From NCBI GenBank assembly GCA_029747585.1, contig JAPEVF010000210.1, positions 1 to 64,000 of the forward strand: 64,000 nt of DNA, written 5' to 3'. This DNA comes from Pleurotus djamor (lineage: Eukaryota > Basidiomycota > Agaricomycetes > Agaricales > Pleurotaceae). A program made the translations under genes and the position numbers. Positions 20,049 through 32,053 of the stretch are shown in pieces (positions within the stretch are counted from its first letter, which is position 1; every line of letters starts with the position of its first letter). The notes under the pieces were generated by a model. That model was given only the letters and a program-made list of their open reading frames with translations. It ran no database searches and was not told the origin of the DNA.

Positions 20049-20395
20049 TGTCACGCTCCGCGTGACTGCCCCTTTGGAACCCCGGTCACGTGACTAGCCC
20101 CTAGCCCCTAACCGGGATTCATCGGATGGTTTGACGTTCACCTTATGTACAAAGTCTCATTGTTCACTTTAGTCGCGCCTCATGTTATACATGAGGCACT
20201 CAGTATATATAGTAGTTATTCTTGTTCATTGCTCCTTAGTTCGAATATAAACGTTTCTTCCCTTTTCCTTGCGAGTCTGAATGGGAGACAATCTGGACTT
20301 GGCTTTCTGGTGCGTGCGCTGTAACCCCGCAGATCTCTCCTACTAACTTTTTTCCCGCCTTTCTTTCTTTTAGACGATGTCCCCTCTGATGAACA
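20049..20395 (+). repeat. Solo LTR of a related chromovirus family (right end tentative)
   Basis: It starts TGTCACGCTCCGCGTGAC, a stem-loop like the chromovirus U3 end, then GGTCACGTGAC, a TATATATAG box at 20204 and TTAGTTCG at 20236, 32 bases later. This is the same layout as the 11-kb element's LTR with different sequence between. A possible end is ...GATGAACA at 20395, with imperfect flanks (gtaca, agtac). No gag or pol follows, so it is probably a solo LTR. Confidence 0.6.
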
Positions 20396-21739
20396 AGTAC
20401 CGTCTACGATCCAACCGACGATATCTAGCTTAGCTCAGGGCTATGACATAACGGTTGACTTGGCTTTTGGACCGCTGGTGCGTGAACCAATCCCCCGTGC
20501 CAGCCTCTGATTCGAATTGATCTGCTTGTTCTTTCTCGTTCTTTCAGAAGTTTCCTCGATACTTGATATGTTACTCCCCCATGGCTCGAAGATCGACTTC
20601 GCTACATGCTTTTACGCTCCTCGGACGCTGATGCCGACCCTGTACAATTCCTTTTGGGTTTGTGGAGATGTCGTGCAGAGGGAGGATTGCGGGGAGGTGG
20701 TCTCGAAGAAGCTTGAAGACACGGGCATGAGGCTTCCACAACCACGAAGGGCCACCGACGTCTGACCTAGCCGAACCCCAAGCTACAAAATCCAACCCAC
20801 CGCCTCCCTCGTATCACAGCGCGCGACCATACAATTTTGGGAGCAAAAAATCCTTGAATACAACTTGTCATTTTTGGGGCACCTTTCTGCCTCATAAAAA
20901 TGTTGAGTTTATCTACNAAGAAAATTCTGAGAAAATGATTGGNTTTTGTTGGAATAAAACATGATAATTTATCTATAACATTTTTCGCACTCAAAAATAG
21001 ATGACCGCACGCTGTGAGCTTGGCAGTGGTGTCCTAGACAGTTCATGCAGAGCGTCGAATGGCATAGGCAGGTACTTGCGTGGACGAAGACAATTTGAGA
21101 GGGCTTGTAGCGAAGGCCAGCAGGCGTAGGTTATCAGACTCAAAAATAGCAGGAGTTTTGGTCTTCCAGGCCTGGACCCCGAAAAGCGAGTATAAACGGA
21201 TCATCGTTTATATGGATCATGGATGTAACCACACAACGCGTAGCCTGGAGGTAAACACCACCAATCGCGTACTTTGCAAACTGTTGCTCACCCGCATTAC
21301 CTCCTGCCGGGGCTTTGGCTCCCCCATTTACTGAACAAGCCTGAATTCGCCTGCGCAGCGATTGAGAAACTGTTCATTGAGCCTGTGGGGTTGATGGCAG
21401 TGAAAAATATTGCACATACGCTCTAGAGCGGTCACCTAGACCTTTTTATTATGGCACGGAGGTACTGCTCAGGGAGCCTCCTAAGTGCTCGCTCCGTCTC
21501 CGAGATTCTGCCTCTTCCGGCGTGATCGGCTTGAAAATGGTGAGCTTCTGATTGGCTGGCGGAAAAAACCGGTTACGACCCGCGCCGTACAAAAATCACC
21601 GCCAACTCGAATTTACTGCACTCAGTCACTTACCACCTCCATCCCTCCACAAAAACCTTTCAGCGAACTCCTTCAACGGACGTTTTGCTCTTATAATCCT
21701 TTCTTATTTCTGTACCTATTCTCCTCTTAGACTCTAGAA
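20396..21739. other. Intergenic, partly AT-rich; cytochrome c promoter at right
   Basis: Segments at 20296 and 20456 share a repeated phrase (GACTTGGCTTT...GGTGCGTG) with intron-like sequence after each, but no frame connects them. 20860-20995 is distinctly AT-rich and has two Ns. The last 200 bp lead into cytochrome c. Confidence 0.4.
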
Positions 21740-22298
21740 ATGCCTTTCGCTGCTGGTGCGTCTTTCCGCGGAGCGCGTTTCTCGGAGACAGCTCACTAAA
21801 GTTTTTTGCAGGTGACGCCGGAAAAGGTGCTGGTCTCTTCAAGACTCGCTGTGCTCAATGCCACACTCTCGGTGCTGGCGAGCCTCACAAAGTCGGACCT
21901 AACCTTCACGGGTGCGTTTACCACATCTCGCCGATATTCGCGTATTGGGGCTAATGGTGATGTCATCTCTATAGGCTCTTTGGCCGCAAGAGCGGTACGA
22001 CCGACGGTTTCTCCTTCACCGCCGCCAACGTCAACAAGGGCGTTGTTTGGGACGAGAACACCCTCTTCGAGTACCTCGAGAACCCCAAAAAGGTGTGTCC
22101 TTCATCACTGTCGTCCAAATGGCGGGATGTTGACATAGCTTCTCGCGTAGTACATCCCTGGAACGAAGATGGCCTTCGCTGGTCTCAAGAAGGACAAGGA
22201 TCGTAATGACTTGATCACCCACTTGAAGGAGGCGGTATGTCCTCAGTTTCCCTCAGTTCCGTACCAGTCCTCATATGATTGTCATTCAGACCGCTTAA
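21740..22298 (+). CDS. CYC1: Cytochrome c
   Basis: Exons 21740-21755, 21812-21911, 21975-22092, 22151-22234 and 22290-22298 sum to 108 codons, the usual fungal length. The haem-attachment motif CAQCH (in [20 protein letters not shown]) supplies the two thioether cysteines and the His ligand; the Met ligand is in YIPGTKMAF. The C-terminus is KEATA. The last exon encodes only Thr-Ala-stop, which makes it easy to miss. It is a soluble intermembrane-space electron carrier between complexes III and IV. All splice sites are GT-AG with matching phases. The gene stands alone, with gene-poor DNA on its left. Confidence 0.96.
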
Positions 22299-22835
22299 TC
22301 CCCTTCTACGCGGACTCTTCGACGTACCTTATCTTTGTTGTCGTAACATTATACATTGGTTATCCCTTAATCCTCATTATAGATGACCACGCATTCGTAG
22401 TTGGTTACCCCACACACCAATCCCATCTCTTGGAATATACGAAGTCCCGAGTACACCCGTGTTTGCACTATTGGTGTCTTGTCTTCTCAATGTCGTTCAC
22501 CTAGAAGTCACCATGGTATGCACCACGGTTTCTCGAGGCGGTGAGTCCCATGAAAAACCAAGAGAGACACAAGCAACTCTTCGCGCGCCCACCCTACAAC
22601 CGTTCTATTCTCCTCTCATGTCCATCAACTACACCGAGTATGCGCTACTAATACAGCGGGAACGGGGATTGGGGTCACTGGTCGTCTGAAAACCTTCCTT
22701 CAGTTGAGCATAGTTCGACGCGATTGAGATGCGAGACACCGTGGACAGCCAACCTGACCCCTCAAGCTACCATGGATATAAAGGAAACACAACCCGCACA
22801 TCAAGATCCAACATCCAACATCCAACATCCAACAT
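22299..22835. other. Intergenic; contains a short CCAACAT tandem repeat
   Basis: A 7-bp unit (TCCAACA) is repeated four times at 22807-22834. Otherwise this is 3' flank of cytochrome c and of the minus-strand gene ending at 22836. No gene seen. Confidence 0.6.
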
Positions 22836-23540
22836 CTACCGAGGAACCGTAGAACCCGTCAACTCAGAAAACACCTGCGTCAAACCCATCTGCGCCGATG
22901 CAGGCAAACTCAACAACCCCGCTACATTCCCGGCGTTCCCCTGTTTCCTTTTCAACTGCTCGAATAGTACTTTGACTGAGGCCGTCGTAGATTGTATGAG
23001 TTCGTCTTCCGTCTGTGGTGCTGCTGAGTCCGCGGCTAGAAAAGGGAGGGCTCCGACGCCGGATTGACGCAGTAGGTCGATCAGGTTTTGCATGAAATGT
23101 CTTAGCGTCGCGAGGTCGGCTGTTCCGTTGAAGTGAGATGATCAACCACAGATNAAAAATCAAGAGATAAGTAATGTAGACGTACCTTCAGCTTGATACG
23201 GTGAGATCTGTCGACTATACGCATCGCGCCTGCAAACCAATNCACCATCACCTCAGCAGCCATCCTCTACGACGACTTGAGTGAACCTAGCGATCAATAA
23301 ACACAATACGTACGTATTCATCTGCACTTTCCTAGACAACACGCGTAATTGCTGGAAATGTTGATAGATGAGCTGGAGGTTTTCCTTGAACGTTTCTGTT
23401 GAGTTTGGATCGGGGCCTTGGTTTCCTAGACGGCCATGGAGGCTGTCCGATGAGCCGAGTGTGGAGGAAAATGGGTTCGAAGACGACGTGGAGTACTGTG
23501 TTGATGCGAGACTGGCGAAGGATGGGCCGGAGGATTGCAT
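22836..23540 (-). CDS. Small coiled-coil protein, function unknown
   Basis: Proposed start is 23540. Exon 1 is a Ser-rich leader then a helical segment (FKENLQLIYQHFQQLRVLSR). After an intron of roughly 70 bp comes a short exon (DAYSRQISPYQAE). The last exon reads DLATLRHFMQNLIDLLRQ... and a second helix (SVKVLFEQLKRKQ), ending STVPR. The layout of two helices in a short protein recalls small Mediator head subunits such as Med30 or Med11, but the resemblance is weak and I do not assign it. An N lies in one intron, and the splice choices are by eye. Confidence 0.5.
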
Positions 23541-23842
23541 GGTTGGTGGTTGGGAGCTGGGAAGGGCAGATCAGGGTTTGACAATTAGGTGGGCTAATAA
23601 CGATGACAGGAGCGCTCCTCTTTGAGAAACTGAGTACCTTGGTCGTTTGTTTAGTGCCCAAGTCTTGGCCGACGCGATATACAAGCTAAGTAGAGTACAT
23701 TATGGGTGTTCTTGATACAAAAAGAGAACAAGAGCTACAAAAGAGGGGAAGAGGCAGCGTTCAAGCAAGCTTTCAAGATACAACAAATGGGAGGCTGATA
23801 TAGATATAGATGCATGGGATTCAAGGGAAAGAAAATGATGCG

Positions 23843-25011
23843 TTAATCGTCCATGGTAAGGTCGATGACTTCTCCTCGAAGAGATACAGGGACGACGTTG
23901 GGTTCCCTTTTCACCCGCTTCGCAGATGGACCGGCCTCGGCGTTGGGAGCAGGGCGTTTGCCCTTCGATATGGCGTCCATACGAGCTTGAAGTTCTTGTA
24001 CTTGCGCCTGTCACATATTTCTCTAGTAAGACGACGTATCCAGCATGATGATGCATATGAGTAAGATCATACCTGAAGGCGATTGTATTCGTCATTGGAC
24101 GCACCCTCGTCGTCTAAGGGTGGGGAGCATCGCGGCGGCGACGGGTCGCGAAGAGGACTCGGGGATCTGGGAGGAGGACGAGGTGCTATTTCGTGGGCTT
24201 GTAAGACAGCTGAGTGTCCCTAATCACTTAACAGAGTAGTCACTTGAAGAAATAATGAAACGCACCGAGGGGCTTATAGTAGAAAGTGAACATTGTAACA
24301 CGCCTTTGCATCTCAACTAGCCGGCATATGGCTTGACTTCTCCTCGGCTGACCAAGCCTACGCTCAAATAGTTAGCCCGACTACGAAGGACCTTTACTCC
24401 AAATAGGCAACACTAACCCTACGCAATGGACACCAGCCTTCTTCGAAGTCTCATGAACAACTTGGCTGGGCATGATAGGGATTGGAGGGGCCGTGGTCGT
24501 TCCTGAATCGACTACTTCCCAGATCTCGACGCATATTTCCCCATACGATCCATTCACCGGATTATCCCTGTGTTCATCGTTATCTAACGCGAAAGTCACT
24601 CAGAAGCAAGGCTCCTTGATAAAGTAAAGTGAGACAAAGTACCTGTGAGGGTGAGAGGCGAGAAGACAATATCCCTGACTTCTGTGGCAGAGACATGGAT
24701 CGTGCTCAAGAAACCATCGAGGAAGCGCATGCCAACGAAAACGCCATCCAAGAAAACTTTGGCTGCCAAACTAATTGGGGAGCGTCCGTTCACTTGTGTT
24801 GATTTAAAGTGAATCCTAAAGGCCTTGGGTCCGTAGCATGAGGTGAAATACTGAGACGAGAAAGGAAGAACGCTAGAAGGCCTACTTTTCCAACGTCTGA
24901 GGCTACCCAACATTCGACTTTGTTCGTTTCCTCAAGGGTCCTGGTTGCATACTCATTCGCGACGGCGTCGTCAATGCTGATCCACACAGAACAGGCCTTG
25001 TATTCAGGCAT
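23843..25011 (-). CDS. DUF7918-type protein, array copy A
   Basis: The start MPEYKACSVWISIDD at 25011 matches the other three copies. The N-terminal module (to VECWVASDVGK) and the next exon (AKVFLDGVFVGMRF...SATEVRDIVFSPLTLT) form a beta-rich domain that I recognise as the DUF7918-type Agaricomycete family, of unknown function. Later exons give SYGEICVEIWEV, then SQVVHETSKKAGVHCVG. A proline-rich region, a helix (LQAQVQELQARMDAIS), a nuclear-signal-like AKRVKREP and the C-terminal tail EVIDLTMDD complete it. About five introns. It pairs with copy B by tail sequence. A nuclear, SUMO-associated role is inferred from the tail only. Confidence 0.8.
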
Positions 25012-25538
25012 TATCGCGCGTAAGAGACTTGCGGGGCTGTAGGACACGGTAGTAAAGCGATGCTGTGGGGAGCCTTCCGTAGTAGAAGGATGAAAGGAAG
25101 AAAGGCGCGGGGCTGGCATCAGTGGCAACGCCGTTGGTAATTGACGGTCAGGTGACTCAGTCCAGGGATTCCCATATGACGCGACACAAACGCGACCCCG
25201 CATCGAAGAGGCCCTCAAAGGAAAGTTATGAGGAGGCGACTCATAAGAGCTTGGTGGCTATAGGGACTGTTCGGTATAAGCACAAACAGGCCCTTTCTTC
25301 CAACGGTTTCCAGGAGTGCCCCTTTTGGAGAGATAGAACGGCGAACGCAGAGCAGAACGGTGCATGGTTTTCAAGTTGATAGATAGGTAATTAGATGGGA
25401 ATATGGATACGAGGAACTATACAAGTAGACAGGGCTGCCAAAGAAAATACAGGAAGAGAAAGTCCATGTACGCTTCGGACATTTAAGATACAATAAATGT
25501 AGATACAGATTGTAATCCAGATGCTGAACATATATACA

Positions 25539-26705
25539 TCAGTCGTCCAAAGTGAGGTCAATGACGTCTCCTGGAAGCAAATTAGGGACGACGATAGGCT
25601 CCCTTTTGATTCGCTTCGCAGACGGGCCGTCCTCCGTCTTGATAGCAGGGCGTTTGCCCTTCGATATGGCATCCATACGAGCTTGAATTTCTTGCATTTG
25701 TGTCTATTACGAATTGCCATGGTAAGACGGCCGGTAGTAAGGGTCGCATGTGAGAAACACACCTGAAGACGTTGAAATTCTTCATTGGATTCTTCATCAG
25801 CTTCCAACGGTGGTGAGCACCTTGAAGGCGATGCGGCGGGACTAGGGGATTTGGGAGGAGGAAGGGGTGCAATTTCGTGAGCTTGCAGGACGTCTGATTG
25901 TCCCTGGTCAGATAGACGGTGTCACTCTGAGGAAACCAGGAAACAGACCAAGGGGCTTATAGTAGAAAGTGAATGTCGTTAGAAGCTTGGTGTACTTGAC
26001 CAAGTAACAAGACGTGGGAGCTTTCTTCAATTGTCCACCGAGACTATAACTCAAGTATCAGAAAGGGCGACAAAGACACTTTGACGGAGGATCCCGAACC
26101 CTACGCAATGGACGCCAGCTTTCTTTGAAGCCTCATGGACGGTCGGACTGGCCATTAGAGGGATCTTGGGGGTGGTGGTTTGACCCGAAGCTGTGACTTC
26201 CCAAATCTCGACACGGATTTCCCCATACGATGCGTTCGTGGAGCTATCTCGTTGATCATCATCATCTGGCGTGAACAGCGTTGAGATGCAGTCATGAATT
26301 GTTTGAGAGAGGTATGGCACCGGTAAGATTGAGGAGTGAGAAAACCATGTCTCTTTCTTCTGTGGTAGATACATAAACCGAGCCCAGAGAGCTAGATTTA
26401 TGAACGAAGCAGGAGCCAGCGAGAACGCCATCCAGGAAAACCTTAGCGGACACGCGATTATTGTCGAAGTTTGAGGGGGGACTGGCCACTTGTGCAGAGC
26501 GAAAGTGAGTTCGAAAGGACTCGAGAAAGGCGATGATTCTTAGAAGGGCGCCCAGATGAGTCACAGATAGTGAGCTTACTTTACCAACTTCCGAAGCTAT
26601 CCAACATTCGACTTTGTTCGTCTCTTCAAGGATTCGCGTAGCATACTCCGTCGTGACTTCGTTGTCGATGGTAACCCAAGCAGAGCAGCCCTTGTATTCA
26701 AGCAT
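25539..26705 (-). CDS. DUF7918-type protein, array copy B
   Basis: The start is MLEYKGCSAWVTIDNE at 26705. Exon order equals copy A: VECWIASEVGK; AKVFLDGVLAGSCF; SYGEIRVEIWEV; VHEASKKAGVHCVGFG; helix; SAKRIKREP; and the tail DVIDLTLDD. The A/B tails share the KGKRPA...GPSAKR...KREP block almost word for word, which C and D lack, so A and B are probably the younger pair. Spacing to A is about 530 bp. The conserved Lys-rich patch beside the acidic tail would suit nuclear import. No frameshift or premature stop was seen. Confidence 0.8.
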
Positions 26706-27013
26706 AGGAGATAACGATTCTTTGGGGGAAGGGGGCAAAACCGTCGATTGATATTGTCTGTCGTGATGGGAGGGTGAAAGGGAGAATTAGCGCGTAATTA
26801 AGTTTCGACGAACGATCACGTGATTGCCAAGGAGGCGAAGAGATTGCGCGTTAGTCCGAGCCATAGTACCAGCAGAGTATTCTAAGTAATAGAGGAGCAG
26901 TGAGAAACTAACTAGTACTGTGACTTGTAGATAAGTAAACTACGTAATCATGGAGAAGGAACATGCTAAGTACAATCCAAAAAGACAGGGCCGTACTTCA
27001 CCCAGAGTCACTA

Positions 27014-28211
27014 CTAGTCACTGGTGAGGTCGATCACTTCCTCCATGAGTGGGTTGAAGGCCGCCATCTCCGTTTTGACACGCTTCAGATCCCTGTCCTT
27101 TGCTTCAACAAGAGGTCGCTTCTTACGAGGGCAAGCTTCTCGTGTACTTGAAAGCGCATCCATTCTGGACCGCACTGGTTGCATTTGTTCCTAGAAGCTT
27201 ACATTCAGCCGGAGACCGAAGAGAAGTGGGGATGCAAAACCTACACGAAGACGATTGAGTTCGCTTAAAGCTTCTTCGTCGATGATGCTGGGCGGAGGAG
27301 GGCTGTCAGCAATCGTAATGGGGCTCTGTGGAGGGGTTTCTGGAGCATCTACTGGACGAAGCCGAGGAGCGATCCCATTTGCTTGTAAGAGGGCTAGGTT
27401 GAACCAAAAGGAAGAGTCAGTGGCGGATGAATTGCAGCTGAGAGTTCAGAGTACATCACCTAAAGGTCTATAGCTGAATGAGAATGTCAAGAGTTTGTCC
27501 AGATATATATTCCTTCGGGTCAGTGATCTCTTTGAAAGGGTATAACGTTCTACCCCACCAAGCCTAGTGACACACAATGTTAGCGAGCTATTCGAAATCA
27601 CGAAGAAATCTCATCTGAATGACGAACGCGATGCAGTGGTTACCGGCTTTCTTTGAAGTCTCATGAACCACCTGGCTAAAAGCAGGAGATGAGTATTTCC
27701 GAGTCTTCCTGGGGCAGGATATTCGTTCGACGCTCCAGATCTCCACAGAAATAGTTCCAAATGAACCACTTAGCGCCACGTCCTGGTAGGTGTCGTCGTC
27801 TGCTTGCGACGCGTAAGAAGGCTTTAACTAGAGAAATCGAATATAGCACCTGTTAACGTAAGAACTGAAAACGCCAGCTTCCTTCGTTCACTTGCAGAAA
27901 TTGAGACAGAGCAAATGGAATGTAGTTTGTCTGCAGGAAGCGCGCCAACACCAATACCATCGACAAAGATCTTAGCTTGCCGTGCAATTGCTCCGAAGTG
28001 TTCGCCCGAGCCGTCAAAGTGAACTGAAAAATGCTGGGGACGCGTCAGAGTCGCCGTCAATTGTACATCTGGACGCTTGACTCACCTTTCCAGCGTCAGA
28101 AGCTATCCAACATTCAACTTGATCCTCCTCTTCGGAAGTTTGTTGAGCGTATTCTGTCGCCACCTCGCCTTCAATTGTAATCCATGCAGAGCACCCTTTA
28201 TATTCGGGCAT
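27014..28211 (-). CDS. DUF7918-type protein, array copy C
   Basis: The start is MPEYKGCSAWITIEGEVATEY at 28211 (first 15 residues identical to copy D). It shows AKIFVDGIGVGALPADK, SASERRKLAFSVLTLTG and VHETSKKAGNHCIAF. Then comes a SPITIADSPPPP proline patch, a short helix, the basic LKRVKTEM patch and the tail EVIDLTSD ending in TAG at 27014. It lacks the GPSAKR block of A/B. The SPITI-DSPPP patch is shared with D. All exons remain open with GT-AG borders. Confidence 0.8.
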
Positions 28212-28599
28212 GTTGTCAAGTCGCGGTTCGGGAGAGGTTGGCAGATGTCGGACACAAGACTTTTGACGCGTTGTGGGGTTTGTCGTCTGCTAGCCTAGTC
28301 AGGTGCGTAGTACTCAGTGAAATGGAATAAGGACTTTCAGAAAAGCTCCGAGTCGGAAGAGGTATAATACGGTATAGGTGGGCCAATGTGTACCCCGTGA
28401 CCGTGGTTGGCACGACCCTGACCCTGGTGGGGGAAATTAAAGTAAGTGCGCGGACAGGCGGCTTGGTGGAGCTTGGGTATTAGAGACACAGTTAAATATG
28501 AATAAGTACACGAATGGAAACGAGACGAATCGTCGCGCGTCAGATGTTATCGGATTGAGCAAAGTGAGCCGCTCATCGCCGATCAGAGTGAGCTGAGGC

Positions 28600-29798
28600 T
28601 TAGTCCTCGGTAAGGTCGATCACTTCGCCTGGGGGAAAGTGGGGGATCATCTCCGTTTTGACGCGTTTCCGATCCTTGTCCGTCCCTCCCACAAGAGGCC
28701 GCTTCTTACCCGAAGTAGGCACTTGTACATTTGAGAGTACGTCGATTCTGGATTGTATTTGCTGCAGTTGGTCCTAGAAGCTGCATTAAAAGTTTAACAA
28801 AACAGAAGTGAATACACTAGGCCTACACGGAGGAGGTCAAGTTCGTTAATTGTCTGGTCGATGGTACTATTCCACGGTGGAGGACTATCTTCGATCGTAA
28901 TAGGGCTTTGCGGTGGTGGAGTTTCGGCATTGGCAATATGAGGACGAGGTGCGATACCATTTGCTTGTAAGACAGCTAGGGTGGAAATAGCAAAAGAGAG
29001 TAAATATCGCCGAAGACGGAAAATTATAGGTATTACCTAAGGGTCTATAGCTGAACGAAAAGGTGGCCAATTTCTTCATATATTGATTGACTCGAACGGT
29101 TTTTGGAAGGCAATTCTTTTTCAGCCCACCGAGACTACATTTTTGTATAAGGGTGAGCCAGCAATTTGAACGATCTCGACGACGGTACGAACACAACGCA
29201 GTGATTACCAGCTTTCTTTACAGTCTCGTGTGCCACCTGGCTAAAAGCAGGAGATGAGCGAGTATGAAGCACCTTCGGACGGTATGTCCTTATGACGCTC
29301 CAAATCTCCACGGATATTGTTCCATGCGAGCTACTTAGTGATATGTCCTTGTAGGCATCGTCGTCTGTAGAAAACGCGTGAGGAGTCTGTGACCAAAGGA
29401 GAAAGGGAGAAAGTCTATATTACCTGTTAATGTAAGTGCCGAGAATACCAGCTTCCTCCGTTCAGTTGAAGAAATCGAGACAGACGAGAGGGAGTGTGGT
29501 TTATCTGCAGGACGGCTACGAACGGAGACACCATCAACGAAGACCTTAGCTTCTCGTGCATTTGTATCGGAGCGGTCACCGGAAGCGTCAAAGTGAACCG
29601 AGAAATGCTGCAATGAGGTGATGTGCTTGGAATCAATTTCCTGTCCATCATCTGTCGTCAACTCGCGCTCACCTTTCCAACCTCGGAAGTTATCCAGCAT
29701 TCAACTCTATCCTCCGTTTCAGCAGTTCGTTGAGAGTATTCAGTCGCGACCTCGCCTTCAATCGTAATCCATGCAGAGCATCCTTTATACTCAGGCAT
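28600..29798 (-). CDS. DUF7918-type protein, array copy D
   Basis: This is the promoter-most copy of the minus-strand array, starting at 29798 with MPEYKGCSAWITIEGE. It shows AKVFVDGVSVRSRPADK, SSTERRKLVFSALTLTG, a SPITIEDSPPP patch, the basic DRKRVKTEM patch and the tail EVIDLTED. C and D share exon lengths and tail features, which points to a duplication separate from that of A and B. A further 0.8 kb upstream (29799-30609) holds no gene before IDO. Confidence 0.8.
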
Positions 29799-30609
29799 GC
29801 GTGGGTCTGGCGGGGGAATTTCAAAATTTCACGCGCCTAATGTCTGCAAGCCTGCTACATACTTAGCCCCTGAGACCTAAAAAGGAATTTCTGAAATCAC
29901 GTGTCGATGGGGGCCTGGTAACTAACTGGTTCTGAACCTAAGTGTGTCGGTGAAAAACCCAATGGATTGGCAAGGTTTTTGTCGGAAACTCCACGGACAC
30001 TGTCGTACCCTGTGACCGTGGTACCCTGAGCCCTTGACAGGGGCGACCCGAGAACAGTGACTTGAAGCTTGAAGCTTTGAAGAGTCAGCCATACTGCGAG
30101 ATTTCTGAGCTTGGATCAAGAGGAGAGCTCATGGCCATCGGATGCGGGCTCAGAGCACTAAAGGCACGGCTCAGTGGGCAAGCTCAAGCCCTGGATAAAA
30201 GACGCACAGCGATAGGAGTGGTAGAGGGGTGAGATTGATTGATTAGATCGTCCGTGTCATCTTCTCCTTTGAGCTGTGTCGGCCAAGTTTTTTTGTTGCG
30301 AAATGCTGACAACATACTTCCACAGTGTACCGGGATGCAACGGAACTTGTGTGCTTCCTGGTAGATTGACTCAGCAAGGCATCATTGCTGCCTGGTTCTA
30401 GCCCGATAGACTTGGCTGCTCGTGCCACTGGTCGAATTGTCAATTCCTACGGACTTTTGGCCCGGCTGGTATAAATCGTAATTCCCCGTGAATGACCTAT
30501 GTGCACTTGATTTCCTTCCATCATCATCCACCCATCTTTGTGAGCAAACGTATGTTTCCCTTCAGCGTTTCATCGCTTTCTGATCACTCATAGCGTAGCA
30601 CGAGCAGTC

Positions 30610-32053
30610 ATGGCGTCCCTTTCTCCCCAACACTTCCTTTCGATCGGACGACCAGATGCCATTTCTGGACCAATGCCTGGAGTGGTTGATACGTCTACGC
30701 TGGCGGCTCACGATTTCGATGTTGACAATAGAACTGGATTTATGCCCCCACAGGTCCCTCTGAGGCGACTTCCTGAAGACTGGGAGCAGTTGGAAGCGGT
30801 ACTGGATGCGGCCATGACTGACAAGCTCGTATTGGGCGATAAAATCGGCATCACTGAGGTCCATGTGGCCGGGTCGGGAGCTTGGAGGGAGCGAGTTCGA
30901 CAAGTAAGTAAAGATCCCTTCTTCCTCAAGTCCCGTTCAATGACATTGATACACTTTTCAGCTTCCCATCCTCCCTACAAAGGAGTTATTCAAATCTGAA
31001 ATCCAACTTCGCCGAGGTCACCTTGTGCTCGCCTGGATCATGCACTATTATATCCATACCTCTCCGCCAGATGAGGACGTCCATATACCACCTTCCATCA
31101 CCCTTCCATTGCTACAAATCTGTGCTCAACTCCAACTCCCCCCAGTCCTCACCTACGCTGACAATACGTTCTACAATTGGGATCTCAAAGAGCCTCAGCC
31201 CGACTATGAGATCCCACGGCTCGATAACCTGCGTTGCCCAATACTATTCACGGCCACCGAGGACGAGCAAGAGTTCTACTTGGCGTCTGCGCGTATCGAG
31301 CTTCGTGGCGTCGAAGCTCTAGAGCTGATGCGAGCCACTATGGATGAAGCTTTCGTGGGGGATTCGATCGCCATGCAGCGAATTACTACATTCCTTGTTC
31401 GCCTTGCGGTCGTGATCAAAGACCTCAAAGAGCTCCTCCTGGGTGTCAGGGACGGATGTCGTCCAGAAGTCTTCTATCACGAAGTTCGACCTTGGCTGAG
31501 AGGTCTGAACTCCGGTTCGCGGAAGTGGATCTTTGAAGGAATAGAGAAGGATCCTTCATTAAAGGAACCCACCGAACTGTCAGGGCCCAGCGCTGGACAG
31601 AGCCCGTTGATTCATGCCCTCGATATCTTCCTGGGAGTCGACAAATTCTCTCATGCCGATGCGAATTCCGGGTCCAGTACAGATGCACCGTCCTTCCTCG
31701 ATCGGATGCAACTGTACATGTCGCGTCACCATCGTGCTTTCCTCAACCACCTCAGGGCTAATCCCCGACCGCTGCGGGATATGGTATTGTCAGCAGAGAA
31801 TCCAGCGCTCTTGGAAGCTTACAACTCTGCGGTTACTGCATTAAAGGAGTTCAGAGATGCGCACATGGTTATCGTGACGCTGTTCATTGTGGGACCTTCA
31901 CGACATGCTTCCACGGCGGCCTCATCATCTGCTGAACAGGCCACGGCGACGGAATACCTGGGACCGGCTCCCTTGAAGGGGACTGGTGGTACGGAACTAG
32001 TCAAGTTCTTGAAAGGGGTTAGGGATTCGACCAAGGAGGCTCTAATCAATTGA
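30610..32053 (+). CDS. BNA2: Indoleamine 2,3-dioxygenase
   Basis: Two exons, 30610-30903 and 30962-32053, encode 461 residues. IDO family signatures are evident: SAGQSPLIHALDIFLGVDKF; the proximal-haem histidine region YMSRHHRAFL (about residue 354; His in HRxFL); the YNSAVTALKEFRDAHMVIVT helix; and the C-terminal loop KGTGGTELVKFLKGVRD that closes the active site. The enzyme converts L-tryptophan and O2 to N-formylkynurenine, the first step of the kynurenine/NAD route in fungi. It is presumably cytosolic. It appears intact, without targeting signal. 32054-32815 downstream has no gene. Confidence 0.93.

Noticed and set aside
20296..20540. Two-exon gene suggested by repeated GGTGCGTG donor-like and TTTTAG/TTTCAG acceptor-like sites
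   Set aside because: Joining the segments gives an immediate stop; probably LTR-internal sequence or chance.
22807..22834. Possible CRISPR-like or satellite array
   Set aside because: Only four copies of a 7-bp unit without spacers; a plain microsatellite.
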